A DNA stretch of 64,000 nucleotides from Nocardia sp. (GCF_025465275.1 NZ_JAODNK010000132.1:1-64000), one strand, 5' to 3'. Counted from the first letter of the stretch, positions 7,821-16,403 are shown. Notes: generated from the letters alone by a model not told the origin. Translations and numbers: made by a program.

Positions 7821-9050
7821 TCAGTGCCTCTTCTTGGTTCGTTTCCCGCTCGGCCGAGTTCCAGGTCGCGGTCCCTCACCACCGCGCGGACGCGATGCGG
7901 AGGCTTCCCGCCCGGCACCGACGGTGACCGGACGGCTGGCCGCATCCGCACGCTGCGCGGCCGCATCGGTTGCCCGCCCGGTCGACGCACCGCTGCGACG
8001 AGCCAGCACCTTCTTGGTATGCGCGGCCACCGGGCCGAAGCGCTCCTTGATGGTCACCAGCAGCGGCACTGCGAAGAAGATCGACGAGTACGCGCCGACG
8101 ATCATGCCGACCAGCTGCACCAGCGCCAGGTCCTTGAGCGTGCCCACGCCCAGCAGCCATACCGCGATCACCAGCATGCCGATAATCGGCAGGATGCCGA
8201 TGATGGTGGTGTTGATCGATCGCATCAGGGTCTGGTTGGCGGCGAGGTTCGCCTTCTCCGCATAGGTGTGCTTGGTCAGATTCAGCACCCCGTCGGTGTT
8301 CTCTTCGACCTTGTCGAAGACGACGACATTGTCGTAGAGCACATAACCGAGGATGGTGAGCAGGCCGATGACCGCCGCCGGTGTCACCTCGAAACCGACG
8401 AGCGAGTAGATACCCGCGGTCACCACGAGGTTGAAGAACAGCGAGCCGATGGCCGCGATGGACATATCGCGTTCGAAGCGAATCGCGATATAGATCATCG
8501 TCAGCAGTACGAAGACGCCCAGCGCCAGCAAAGCCTTGTGGGTGACCTGGCCACCCCAGGTCTCGCTGATCTCCGCGGTACTGATGGCGTTCATACTCGG
8601 CTGTCCGCCCGAGTCCTTCGGCTTGAACGCGTTGAACAACGCGTTCTGCAGCGTGTCGGTCTGCTCCCGGGACAGCGTGTCCGAGCGGATCTGAATGGTC
8701 GCGGCCGAACCCGAACCGACCTTCTGGACCGTCACGGCGTCGTGCCCGAGGGCCTGGTTGTAGACCTTCTCCACCTGTGAGGTGGTGGCGCCGTCCGCGG
8801 GCAGCTGGATCCGCGAACCACCGGCGAAGTCGATGCCCAGGGTGAAACCGCGAATCCCGATGCTCAGGATGGCGATCAGCAGCAGTACCGCCGCCAGACC
8901 GTAGAACAGCTTGCGCCGGCCGACGATCTCGAATCCGCCGGTGCCGGTGTAGAGCCGCTCGAACAGGCTGTGTTTCTTCGTCGTCTTGTCCGACTCGTAG
9001 TCGAGTTCGGAATCGATATCAAGAACGGAGCTGGTATCGCGCATGATCAC
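7821..9050 (-). CDS. secF: Protein translocase subunit SecF
   Basis: A 409-residue membrane protein that works with SecD and SecYEG, using the proton-motive force to help late steps of protein export. It shows the SecF hallmarks: a first membrane helix after an unusually long N-terminus, then the GFTLGIDFAGGSRIQLP motif, a periplasmic domain, and five further membrane helices with VIGLLTILGYVLYDNVVVFDKV..N. The basic, Ser/Arg-rich C-terminal tail (about 350-409) is long, as in other actinomycetes. Its start overlaps the secD stop by four bases (ATGA), implying translational coupling. Confidence 0.97.
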   Translation of the reverse strand: MIMRDTSSVLDIDSELDYESDKTTKKHSLFERLYTGTGGFEIVGRRKLFYGLAAVLLLIAILSIGIRGFTLGIDFAGGSRIQLPADGATTSQVEKVYNQALGHDAVTVQKVGSGSAATIQIRSDTLSREQTDTLQNALFNAFKPKDSGGQPSMNAISTAEISETWGGQVTHKALLALGVFVLLTMIYIAIRFERDMSIAAIGSLFFNLVVTAGIYSLVGFEVTPAAVIGLLTILGYVLYDNVVVFDKVEENTDGVLNLTKHTYAEKANLAANQTLMRSINTTIIGILPIIGMLVIAVWLLGVGTLKDLALVQLVGMIVGAYSSIFFAVPLLVTIKERFGPVAAHTKKVLARRSGASTGRATDAAAQRADAASRPVTVGAGREASASRPRGGEGPRPGTRPSGKRTKKRH

Positions 9051-10789
9051 GCCTCCTTTACCAGAACGCCGGACGCCACCTTGCGTTCCCGGGCGAGTTC
9101 AGCCACCGCGCCGAGACCGTTGACCGACGGCTTCGCCCAGAAGGCAGAGCGCGACGCCAGCATCAACAGCGGCGAGGTGACCAGGTACAGCACGATGATG
9201 TCGAGCACGGTGGTCAGACCCAGGGTGAAGGCGAAGCCCTTCACCTGACCTGCGGCCAGCAGGTACAGCACCGCAGACGCGATGAGGCTCACCGTCTTAC
9301 CCGACAGGTTGGTGCGCTGTGCGCGCTTCCAGCCGCGAGGCACCGCGGATCGGAAGCTACGACCACCGCGCATCTGGTCCTTGATGCGTTCGAAGAACAC
9401 CACGAACGAGTCGGCTGTCAAACCGATACCGATGATCAAACCTGCGATACCCGCCAGGTCCAGGGTGAATCCGATGGACCGCCCGAGCAGCACGATGAGC
9501 AGATACACCGCCACACCCGCGGCGACCAGCGAGAAGCCGGCCAGGAAGCCGAGCATTCGGTAGTAGAGCAGGCAGTAGAGCAGCACCGCGATCAGGCCGA
9601 CGGCGCCGGCGATCAGACCGGCGTGCAGGGACGACAAACCCAGTGTGGCCGAGACTGTTTCGGCCTCGGAGGTCGCGAAGGACAGCGGCAGCGACCCGTA
9701 CTTGAGGGTATTGCCGAGCTCCTGCGCGGTGGACTTGTTGATGCCCGTACCGGAGATGGAGGTGCTACCGCCGTACTGGCCACCCTGCTGCACAACGGGC
9801 GCGCTGACGACCTTCGTATCAAGAACGAACGCGAGCTGCTTGTTGTAGAACTCGGTGGTCAGCTTGCCCCAGGTGTCGGCGCCGCCGGACTTGAAGTCCA
9901 CATTGACGACCCACTTGGATTCCTTCTGCTCGAAGACTCCGGAGGCGTCCTTGATCTCCTGGCCGTCGAGGCGGCTCTTGTCGAGCAGGTAGACCTGCTG
10001 GCCGTCGGTGCCACACGCGACCAGCGGCAGGTTCGGATCGTCATTGCCCTGCAATGGATCCGGCTTGGTGCAGTCCATGGTCAGCATGGCTTCCTGCTGA
10101 ACCGACTGATCGGTGCTCTGCCGCAAGGCTTTTGCGGCGGCGATATCCTGCTGGGTCTGCTGCGGTGACACCTGCGCCGGCGCGGCAGGGGGAGCCGACG
10201 GCGTGGTCGGCGCCTGCGCCGGGAACACCCGGTTCTGCGCGGCCGGGGCCTCGGCAGTGGTCGGCGGCGTCTGCGCGTCGCTCGGCGCCACAGTTTCCGC
10301 CGGCGGCGCGGCGGGCTGCTGCTGCTGCCCCGCGGCGGGCGACTGCGGCGCACCGGGCTGCTGCGCGGCACCGGGCTGCTGGCCGACCGGCTTGCCGTCC
10401 TTCACCTGCGGGGCGATGGACTGCAGCACGGGGCGGATGTACATCTTGGCGGTGGTGGCGAGGGCCTTGGCCTGCGCGCCGTTCTCACCCGGGACCGTGA
10501 TCACCAGGTTGTCGCCGTCGATCAGGACCTCGGAACCGGAGACACCCAGGCCGTTGACACGCTGCTCGATGATGCTCTGCGCCTGGCGCAGACTGTCCTG
10601 GCTCGGTTTCCCGCCATCGGGGGTACGCGGCGTCAGGGTGACACGGGTGCCGCCCTGTAGATCGATGCCGAGTTTGGGGCTGGCGGATTTGTCACCGGTG
10701 AAGAACACCAGGCCGAACATCACGGCCACCAGTGCGGCGTAGACGCCGAGCAGACGCAATGGATGCGCCGTTCCCTGGGAAGGTGGCAC
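9047..10789 (-). CDS. secD: Protein translocase subunit SecD
   Basis: A 580-residue partner of SecF. Features: an N-terminal membrane helix, the LGIDLQGGTRVTL motif, a P1 head/base periplasmic domain, and six C-terminal membrane helices with GLIIGIGLTADSFVVFFERIKD. A Pro/Gln/Ala-rich insertion (about 135-225, with GQQQQPAAPPAE and SAPPAAPAQ) interrupts the periplasmic region; low-complexity insertions of this kind are known in mycobacterial and nocardial SecD. It lies between yajC and secF in the usual order and overlaps secF by four bases. Confidence 0.97.
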   Translation of the reverse strand: MPPSQGTAHPLRLLGVYAALVAVMFGLVFFTGDKSASPKLGIDLQGGTRVTLTPRTPDGGKPSQDSLRQAQSIIEQRVNGLGVSGSEVLIDGDNLVITVPGENGAQAKALATTAKMYIRPVLQSIAPQVKDGKPVGQQPGAAQQPGAPQSPAAGQQQQPAAPPAETVAPSDAQTPPTTAEAPAAQNRVFPAQAPTTPSAPPAAPAQVSPQQTQQDIAAAKALRQSTDQSVQQEAMLTMDCTKPDPLQGNDDPNLPLVACGTDGQQVYLLDKSRLDGQEIKDASGVFEQKESKWVVNVDFKSGGADTWGKLTTEFYNKQLAFVLDTKVVSAPVVQQGGQYGGSTSISGTGINKSTAQELGNTLKYGSLPLSFATSEAETVSATLGLSSLHAGLIAGAVGLIAVLLYCLLYYRMLGFLAGFSLVAAGVAVYLLIVLLGRSIGFTLDLAGIAGLIIGIGLTADSFVVFFERIKDQMRGGRSFRSAVPRGWKRAQRTNLSGKTVSLIASAVLYLLAAGQVKGFAFTLGLTTVLDIIVLYLVTSPLLMLASRSAFWAKPSVNGLGAVAELARERKVASGVLVKEA

Positions 10790-10885
10790 TGTACTTATCT
10801 CCTAGGCGGATTCGAGGTGGAACGAGCGGGCACACCGCAACGCCGTCGGCCACCGGATTGCGGAGGCCGACGGCGCGCGGGAATC

Positions 10886-11314
10886 TCAGTCCTTGGACAG
10901 CCGGGGGGCGTCGTCGGCGTTCTCGGTGGCAGCGTCGGACTTCGCCCCGAGGCCGTTGTCGGACTTCGCCCCGTTGGCGTTATCGGACTCCGCCTCCAGG
11001 GCGTTGTCGGACTCGGCTTCCGAAGCGGTATCGGTCGACTCTTCGGTCGTGGCGGCGGCATCCTCATTGCGGATCTCACGGATGCTGGCACGCAGCCACG
11101 TGGTGACGACGTCCTCGGCGATCTCGAGATCCACGGAGGTGTCATCGGCCTCGACCACGGTGCCGAACAGGCCCGACGTAGTGACGACGCGGTCACCGAC
11201 CTTCAGGGTGTCCTGCATCTCGACGACCTTGGCCTGTTCCCGCTTCTGGCGGCGGACGCCCAGGAACATCGGGATGAGCAAGGCAACCAGCAGCAGCGGC
11301 AGCAGAAGGTCCAT
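10886..11314 (-). CDS. yajC: Preprotein translocase accessory protein YajC with a repetitive acidic tail
   Basis: A 142-residue YajC, which binds SecDF at the membrane. The N-terminal helix (LLLPLLLVALLIPMFLGVRRQ), the KVGDRVVTTSGLFGTVVE core and the LEIAEDVVTTWLRASIREI segment are canonical. From about residue 90 the tail becomes a run of eight-residue units of the type A-(E/K)-S-D-N-x-x-x, encoded by a 24-bp tandem repeat. The gene heads the secD-secF operon; the 96 bases between yajC and secD carry no other gene. Confidence 0.94.
   Translation of the reverse strand: MDLLLPLLLVALLIPMFLGVRRQKREQAKVVEMQDTLKVGDRVVTTSGLFGTVVEADDTSVDLEIAEDVVTTWLRASIREIRNEDAAATTEESTDTASEAESDNALEAESDNANGAKSDNGLGAKSDAATENADDAPRLSKD
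10935..11030. repeat. Four 24-bp tandem units inside yajC
   Basis: The hexamer TCGGAC recurs at 10935, 10959, 10983 and 11007, exactly 24 bp apart, within longer similar units (for example TCGGACTTCGCCCC twice). The period keeps the reading frame and encodes an eight-residue acidic repeat in the YajC tail, so copy number could vary by slippage without frameshift. Confidence 0.85.
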
Positions 11315-11479
11315 CGTCGAAGTCAGCCCTTAATTTGAGTGGTCGTGTGGTCGTTTCCCAGACAGTCTGCCAGCTGAAGCTGAGATAGGCCGCGCCGACC
11401 TGTACTGGATTCGCCCAGGGCGAAGGACACAGCAAGATCAGTCAAGCGCCGCGGCGGGCGGTCCGGCCAGACTGATCGG

Positions 11480-12400
11480 GTGCACATCGGACGGGATCGG
11501 CTTCGCGAACTGCTGGACGCGGTACTGGCAGAGGACAATTCGACGCTCGGCGAAATGGCGGCCGGGGCCTATGCCTCGCCGTTCCACTTCTCCCGGCAGT
11601 TCGCCCGCGGCACCGGCGAATCCCCGGTGGCGCTGCGACGACGGGTGCTGCTGGAACGTGCGGCCTGGGAGCTGAGCCGGGGCGGGAGCGTCACGGACGT
11701 GGCGTTCGCGGCCGGATACGAATCGGTGGAGGGCTTCAGCCGGGCGTACAGCCGGGCATACGGGCATCCGCCGAGCAGCACCGGTATCGAGCGGGCCGCG
11801 CGCTGGCTGCCGACCGTAAACGGCGTCCACTTCCATCCGCCCATGTCGCTCTGGGTGGAGAGCGAACCGAAAGGACGGGCCGATATGGATCCGACCGCGA
11901 TCATGCTGCATCAGGATCTGGACGACACCCGGGAGCTGTTGCATCTCGCGGCCGGACTGAGTGCGGACCGGTACCGCCACGTACGCGCCCCGGGCTTCAC
12001 GGTGATCCCGTGGTCCGGCACCGAGGAATCGCTCGCCGCGGTGCTATTGCAGCTGGTGTGGACGAAACAGGTGTGGCTGGCGGCGGTCGAGGGTGCGGAC
12101 AGTCCACAGCAGCCGAGCGATGAGCCGGTAGCACTGCTCGAATGCTTCGAGGAGATCGGTCCGCGCTGGCTCGCGACGGTGCGTGAGATCGACCGGCGCG
12201 GGGGCTGGAACGACACCCTCATCGACGCACTCTGCGATCCGCCCGAGAGCTTCGTGCTCGGCAGCGTCATCGCGCACGTGCTCACCTACTCCGCGCATCG
12301 CCGACTGCTGGCGCGGCAGTGGCTGTCCGCCGAATTGCCCGATACCACACGAGAACTCGGCCACGGAGATCCGATCACGTGGCTACGACAGAGAGGTTGA
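11480..12400 (+). CDS. AraC-family regulator fused to a DinB-like domain
   Basis: A 306-residue fusion from a GTG start. Residues 1-100 form an AraC helix-turn-helix pair: FHFSRQFARGTGESPVALRRR and the second motif DVAFAAGYESVEGFSRAYSRAYG. From about 135 a DinB-like four-helix domain follows (DLDDTRELLHLAAGLSADRY; VIAHVLTYSAHRRLLARQWL), a fold with scattered His metal ligands. Having the DNA-binding domain first and the sensor behind it is typical of this actinobacterial fusion class. The next gene begins one base after its stop, so the RibD-type reductase is co-transcribed and is likely its target or partner. Confidence 0.9.
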   Translation: MHIGRDRLRELLDAVLAEDNSTLGEMAAGAYASPFHFSRQFARGTGESPVALRRRVLLERAAWELSRGGSVTDVAFAAGYESVEGFSRAYSRAYGHPPSSTGIERAARWLPTVNGVHFHPPMSLWVESEPKGRADMDPTAIMLHQDLDDTRELLHLAAGLSADRYRHVRAPGFTVIPWSGTEESLAAVLLQLVWTKQVWLAAVEGADSPQQPSDEPVALLECFEEIGPRWLATVREIDRRGGWNDTLIDALCDPPESFVLGSVIAHVLTYSAHRRLLARQWLSAELPDTTRELGHGDPITWLRQRG

Positions 12401-12401
12401 G

Positions 12402-12932
12402 ATGTCCTTCACCACCTATTACACCGCCAGCAGTCTGGACGGATTCATCGCCGACGCCGAGCATTCCCTCGATTGGCTGCTGTCGCGCAAGTCCGACGGC
12501 GACGGCCCGATGGGCTTCGACGGTTTCATCGCCGGAATCGGCGCGATGGTCGCGGGCGCCAATACCTATCAGTGGCTGCTCGACAATGACCCCGATGCCT
12601 GGCCGTTCGATATGCCCTGCTGGATTCTCACCCATCGCGAGTTCGCGGCGCGGCCCGAGCACGATATTCGCTTCACCAGCGAATCCGTACCGGCCGTCTA
12701 CGCGCGGATGGCAGAGGCGGCCGGGGACAAGAAGCTGTGGGTGGTGGGCGGCGGGGAGCTGGCGGGGCAGTTCGCCGATCATGGACTGCTCGACGAGATC
12801 GTGGTGTCCTACGCACCCGTCATGCTCGGATCGGGTGCACCGCTGCTGCCGCGGCGACTCGAGCTCACCCCCACCGAAGTGGCACTGAACGGTGAACTCA
12901 CCTGTGCCCGTTATGCGGTCGTGCGCGACTGA
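12402..12932 (+). CDS. RibD C-terminal-type dihydrofolate-reductase-fold protein
   Basis: A 176-residue NADPH-dependent reductase-fold protein. TYYTASSLDGFIAD at the N-terminus and KKLWVVGGGELAGQFADHGLLDEIVVSYAPVMLGSG are typical of the RibD_C/YwjB/YyaP group. The ATG at 12402 follows the AraC-DinB stop by one base, with GAGAGGTTGAG as ribosome site, so the two form an operon. The physiological substrate is not predictable; these proteins are distinct from true folA products. A second member of the same group lies at 57947. Confidence 0.88.
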   Translation: MSFTTYYTASSLDGFIADAEHSLDWLLSRKSDGDGPMGFDGFIAGIGAMVAGANTYQWLLDNDPDAWPFDMPCWILTHREFAARPEHDIRFTSESVPAVYARMAEAAGDKKLWVVGGGELAGQFADHGLLDEIVVSYAPVMLGSGAPLLPRRLELTPTEVALNGELTCARYAVVRD

Positions 12933-12946
12933 CCGCCGCGCACGAC
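12918..12946. terminator. Hairpin between convergent genes
   Basis: GTCGTGCGCG (12918-12927) and CGCGCACGAC (12937-12946) pair perfectly around a nine-base loop containing the stop of the RibD-type gene. It sits between convergent genes and may terminate both; there is no U-tract, as is common in actinomycetes. Confidence 0.6.
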
Positions 12947-12957
12947 CGACGAGCCGC

Positions 12958-14451
12958 TCAGGCGGACTGCGCCCCGTAGGTGTAATCGTCGAGCGGGAAG
13001 GTCACCGCTTCGCGGTGCGCGTTGAGCGTGCTGGTGGGACGCAGCAACGCCGCCTCACCGTGCTGGTTGTAGTAGTAGCTGCGCGCGGTGGAGCACTGGC
13101 CGCTGTAGAACACCGAGGAGTCCAGCTTGTCGGTGACACGATCCAGGAATCCGGCATTGGCCGCTTCGTTGACCTCGAAAACCTGTTCGCCGCGACGGTT
13201 CATCTCACCGAACAGACGGCCCATATGCTTCATCTGGGCTTCGATGGTGGTGAAGTAGGACAGCCCGCTGTAGGAATACGGGCTGTTGAGGCTGATGAAG
13301 TTCGGGAACTTCGGCACGCTGATGCCCTCGTATGCCTGGAAGCGGTTGTCGCGCCAGAACTTTCCGAGGTTGACGCCCTCACGGCCGATGATCTCGATGG
13401 CCGGGAAGTTCACATCCCACAGGTTGAAGCCGGTGGCCAGGATCAGGGTGTCGATCTCGGTCTTGTTGCCGTCGGCGGTGACGATGCCGTCGGGCTCGAT
13501 GTGGTCGATGGAGTTGGTCTCCAGGCGCACATGCGGCTCGTTGAAGGTCTTGAAGTACAGGTTCGAGAAGGTGGGGCGCTTGCAGCCGAAGTCGTAATCC
13601 GGCGTGAGCTTCTTGCGAGTTTCCTTGTCCTTCACCGAAGTCCGCAGATGGGCCTTGGCCAGGGCGGCGGCAGCCTTGTTCAGCGGCTTGGCCTGCTTGA
13701 AATGCAGCACGCCGACGACCATGAGGGCTTCCAGCGCGGTGGTATTGGCCAGCCGGGCGGCCTTCTGCGTCAAAGGAACTCGCGCGAAGAGCGATTGCAC
13801 CGACTTCGAGATGGCGACATCGACCTTGGGCACCACCCAGATCGGGGTGCGCTGGAAGACGGTGAGCGCCTCGGCCTTCTTGGCGACCTCCGGAATCAAC
13901 TGCACGGCAGTGGCTCCGGTGCCGATGATGGCGGCCTTGCGATCGGTGAGATCGAAGTCGTTCTCCCACCGGGTGGTGTGGATGATCTTGCCCTTGAAGG
14001 TGTCGATACCCGGGAACGGCGGCGTGTACGGCTGTGACAGGAAGCCGGTGGCGGTCAGCAGGTAACGGCCGGTGAGGGATTCGCCGTTCTCGATGGCGAC
14101 GACCCAGTGCTGCTGCTCTTCGTCCCAGCGTGCGCCCCCGACCACGGTGTCGAAGCGCATGCGTCGGCGCAGGTCGTACTTGTCGGCCACATGCTCGGCG
14201 TACTTCTTGAGCTCGGCGCCCGGCGCGAACAGTCGCGACCAGTTCGGGTTCGGCTCGAAAGAGTACGAGTAGGTGACCGAGGCGATGTCCACGGCCAGGC
14301 CCGGATAGTGATTGACGTGCCAGGTGCCGCCGAGGTCGTCCTCGCGCTCCAGGATCACGAAATTGCTCAGACCGAGCCGATCCAATTCGATGCCCGCGCC
14401 CATGCCGCCGAAACCCGCACCGACCACGATGGCGTCGTACTGAGGTGCCAC
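12958..14451 (-). CDS. Flavin-containing Baeyer-Villiger-type monooxygenase
   Basis: A 497-residue FAD/NADPH enzyme. The FAD-binding GAGFGGMGAG lies within the first 20 residues, the Baeyer-Villiger fingerprint FKGKIIHTTRW (FxGxxxHxxxW) near 160, and the NADP-binding GTGATAVQL follows. Such enzymes oxidise ketones to esters or lactones, or soft heteroatoms, in the cytosol. The GTG at 14451 was chosen because GGGAGG lies eight bases upstream and the Rossmann motif then begins at the expected place; a much longer open frame upstream runs antisense to the TetR gene. It is divergent from that TetR gene across a 22-bp operator and probably repressed by it. Confidence 0.93.
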   Translation of the reverse strand: MAPQYDAIVVGAGFGGMGAGIELDRLGLSNFVILEREDDLGGTWHVNHYPGLAVDIASVTYSYSFEPNPNWSRLFAPGAELKKYAEHVADKYDLRRRMRFDTVVGGARWDEEQQHWVVAIENGESLTGRYLLTATGFLSQPYTPPFPGIDTFKGKIIHTTRWENDFDLTDRKAAIIGTGATAVQLIPEVAKKAEALTVFQRTPIWVVPKVDVAISKSVQSLFARVPLTQKAARLANTTALEALMVVGVLHFKQAKPLNKAAAALAKAHLRTSVKDKETRKKLTPDYDFGCKRPTFSNLYFKTFNEPHVRLETNSIDHIEPDGIVTADGNKTEIDTLILATGFNLWDVNFPAIEIIGREGVNLGKFWRDNRFQAYEGISVPKFPNFISLNSPYSYSGLSYFTTIEAQMKHMGRLFGEMNRRGEQVFEVNEAANAGFLDRVTDKLDSSVFYSGQCSTARSYYYNQHGEAALLRPTSTLNAHREAVTFPLDDYTYGAQSA

Positions 14452-14503
14452 GCCGAACCTCCCTGAAAGCTGCGGCTCACAAGAGCCCTGTGACTCAGTT
14501 GTC

Positions 14504-14525
14504 ACGGAATGACATCTCATTCCGT
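14504..14525. promoter_or_regulatory. Palindromic operator between TetR gene and monooxygenase
   Basis: ACGGAATGA (14504-14512) and TCATTCCGT (14517-14525) are exact reverse complements around four bases. It lies 53 bases before the monooxygenase GTG and 25 before the TetR GTG at 14551. An upstream ATG at 14509 lies inside this operator, which argues against using it as the TetR start. Confidence 0.75.
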
Positions 14526-14550
14526 TAATGAACACCGTATCATCGGGGTC

Positions 14551-15180
14551 GTGACGAAGCCATCCTCCCGACTCGAACGGCGCAAGGCCGAGCTCCGCCA
14601 GGAGATCATCGATACCGCGTTCGCCTGCTTCGCAGAGAAGGGCTATCACGCCACCGGCATTGCCGATATCGCCAATGAGCTGGGCATCGGGCACGGCACC
14701 TTCTACCGGTACTTCGCCAATAAGCGCGACATCATCGATCACGTCATCGACGATCTGGCCGCCCGCATCGTGGAGGCCCTGGGCACCGAGAACGCACCCG
14801 ACGCGGCCGAGAGCCTGGAGGCGTACCGGGGGCAGCTCGAACGCATCGGCGCGGCGCTGAACAGCATCTTCCTCGAGGATCGGCGGGTGGCACAGCTGCT
14901 GCTGTTCCAGGCCACCGGTATCGACGCCGAACTCACCATGCGGTTGTACGGCCTGCTCGATACCGCGGACGCGCTGACCACGGCCTATCTGGAGCACGGT
15001 GTGGAACAGGGGTATCTGCGCGCCGATCTGGACACCGTCAATACCGCCAAGGCCGTCACCGGCATGCTGCTGGCGGCGATCCTGCACGGACTGCGCAATC
15101 CCGATCTCGACGAGTCGGCGGTCGCCGGCCTCACCCAGGCCATTCGGCGACTGCTCATCGACGGCGTGCGCAAGGACTGA
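14551..15180 (+). CDS. TetR/AcrR-family transcriptional regulator
   Basis: A 209-residue regulator. The helix-turn-helix is clear: IIDTAFACFAEKGYHATGIADIANELGIGHGTFYRYFANKRDI, followed by an all-helical ligand domain. The GTG at 14551 (VTKPSSRLERR) is preferred over the ATG at 14509, which would start inside the operator. It is divergent from the Baeyer-Villiger monooxygenase and probably controls it in response to a hydrophobic substrate; the ligand is unknown. It is followed by 82 bases and then the DivIVA-motif gene in the same direction. Confidence 0.92.
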   Translation: MTKPSSRLERRKAELRQEIIDTAFACFAEKGYHATGIADIANELGIGHGTFYRYFANKRDIIDHVIDDLAARIVEALGTENAPDAAESLEAYRGQLERIGAALNSIFLEDRRVAQLLLFQATGIDAELTMRLYGLLDTADALTTAYLEHGVEQGYLRADLDTVNTAKAVTGMLLAAILHGLRNPDLDESAVAGLTQAIRRLLIDGVRKD

Positions 15181-15262
15181 ATCCGCCACGCGCACACGGA
15201 CTCATCCGACAAAGCGGATCCACAAGGGGCGGCGGCGATTCGGACATGAGCACATTGGCACA

Positions 15263-15823
15263 ATGTCCGACGTGACCCCCGAGGACGTTCGCCGCAGGCA
15301 CTTCGGCACAGCACCGTTCGGGCACCACGGCTACCACCCCGCCCAGGTGGATGCCTTCTGCACGCGCATTGCCGACACCATGATCGGTCACGATCACCTC
15401 AGCGCCGCCGATATCCGGCTGGTCGAATTCGATCAGGCCCCGCGCGGGCATCGCGGCTACGACATCGACCAGGTCGACGAATTCCTGGATCGAGCCTGCA
15501 TGCAGCTGGAGTTCGTGCGCCGCGGCTGCCATCGGGTGCCGACGGGCCGCGACAAGGATCGCCTCACCCACGACGACGTCCTGCGCGTCCAGTTCTCCGC
15601 TCCCCCGTTCGGCCTGACCGGTTATGCGGCAGAGGAAGTGGGTGCGTTCCTCGATCGCCTGGCCGCCACCCTCGCCCATGACGGGCCGAACGGCCTCACC
15701 GCAGAAGATGTGCGGGGCACGGCTTTTCACACCGCACCCGGTGGGACGGCGGCCTATCACCGCGAGGAGGTCGACGCCTTCCTCGATCTGGCGGCGCACC
15801 AGCTGGAGAAGGCCTCGCGCTGA
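15263..15823 (+). CDS. Protein built of four tandem DivIVA N-terminal motifs
   Basis: A 186-residue protein consisting almost entirely of four copies of the DivIVA/Wag31 N-terminal module, roughly at 4-44, 46-86, 100-140 and 144-184. Each has a D-V/I-R-x(3)-F element, a P-x-G-x(2)-G/A-Y turn and a V-D-A/E-F-L-D helix (for example GHRGYDIDQVDEFLDR). In Wag31/DivIVA one such module binds curved membrane and is followed by long coiled coils; here the coiled coils are missing and the module is repeated, as in the DivIVA-domain-repeat family. It probably binds the membrane at poles or septa. The ATG at 15263 begins the first repeat. The neighbours give no clear functional link. Confidence 0.85.
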   Translation: MSDVTPEDVRRRHFGTAPFGHHGYHPAQVDAFCTRIADTMIGHDHLSAADIRLVEFDQAPRGHRGYDIDQVDEFLDRACMQLEFVRRGCHRVPTGRDKDRLTHDDVLRVQFSAPPFGLTGYAAEEVGAFLDRLAATLAHDGPNGLTAEDVRGTAFHTAPGGTAAYHREEVDAFLDLAAHQLEKASR

Positions 15824-15873
15824 ATCCTGGAAACCTCGAACTATCGTTGGCGCGACCATCAATCTCAGAGTAG

Positions 15874-15890
15874 CGTTGGTCTTACCAACG
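15874..15890. promoter_or_regulatory. Inverted repeat upstream of the MarR gene, candidate operator
   Basis: CGTTGGT (15874-15880) and ACCAACG (15884-15890) are exact reverse complements with three bases between, 17 bases before the ATG at 15907. A further CGTTGG occurs at 15845. The size and position fit autoregulation by a MarR dimer. Confidence 0.6.
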
Positions 15891-15906
15891 TTTCTTGGAG
15901 GTTCCC

Positions 15907-16353
15907 ATGACCCAGAATCCCGCGCCGCGGCCGAGCCTCGGCCGCGCACTCGGCGAAACCGCACACAAGATCAAGAAGTTGCACGACCGCGCGCTGGCGG
16001 ACCAGAACACCGACTTCCCCACCTGGATGCTGTTCACGCTGCTGAATGAACAGGGCCCCGCGCTGCGCCTCAGCGCAGTGGTGGCCGAGCTGGATCAGCG
16101 CATGGATCTGCCTCGGTCACAGGTCATCAGCCTGCTGGAGCGAATCGCACCGACGGGCGACATCGTGTTCGACACCGCGGGCGCCACCGTGGAACTCACT
16201 GCCGCCGGCGCTGATCACTTCAAGCAGACATACACCCACGCAAGACAATTGACCGATGCCGCGCTCAGCGATATCGATCCGGACCTGGCCGAGGCCGCGA
16301 TCACCATGCTGCTGCAGGCGGGCGAGCGCGCGAGCGCACTGCTGGAGGCATAG
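15907..16353 (+). CDS. MarR-family transcriptional regulator
   Basis: A 148-residue protein with a winged helix-turn-helix core (about 40-105: LNEQGPALRLSAVVAELDQR..LPRSQVISLLERI followed by a wing DIVFDTAGATVELTAAG) and long terminal helices for dimerisation. The wing is less conserved than in typical MarR. TTGGAGG precedes the ATG at 15907. An inverted repeat at 15874-15890 covers its promoter region, consistent with autorepression. The DUF2254 gene downstream is separated by a hairpin, so it may be controlled separately. Confidence 0.75.
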   Translation: MTQNPAPRPSLGRALGETAHKIKKLHDRALADQNTDFPTWMLFTLLNEQGPALRLSAVVAELDQRMDLPRSQVISLLERIAPTGDIVFDTAGATVELTAAGADHFKQTYTHARQLTDAALSDIDPDLAEAAITMLLQAGERASALLEA

Positions 16354-16373
16354 ATCAAGGATCGCGGAAGGGG

Positions 16374-16403
16374 CGCTCATATCTCCCTTCCGCGCCCCGC
16401 GCG
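16374..16403 (+). terminator. Hairpin terminator after the MarR gene
   Basis: GCGGAAGGG (16374-16382) and CCCTTCCGC (16395-16403) pair perfectly around a 12-base loop, 21 bases after the stop of the MarR gene. Confidence 0.6.

Noticed and set aside
5391..8780. A plus-strand open frame of more than 1100 codons antisense to apt, the binding protein and secF
   Set aside because: It is low-complexity Arg/Gly/His-rich sequence with no motif, and the opposite strand holds well-conserved genes; long antisense frames are normal at this GC content.
14452..15195. N-terminal extension of the monooxygenase frame to 745 codons
   Set aside because: The extension is exactly antisense to the TetR gene, lacks similarity, and the GTG at 14451 has a ribosome site directly before the FAD motif.
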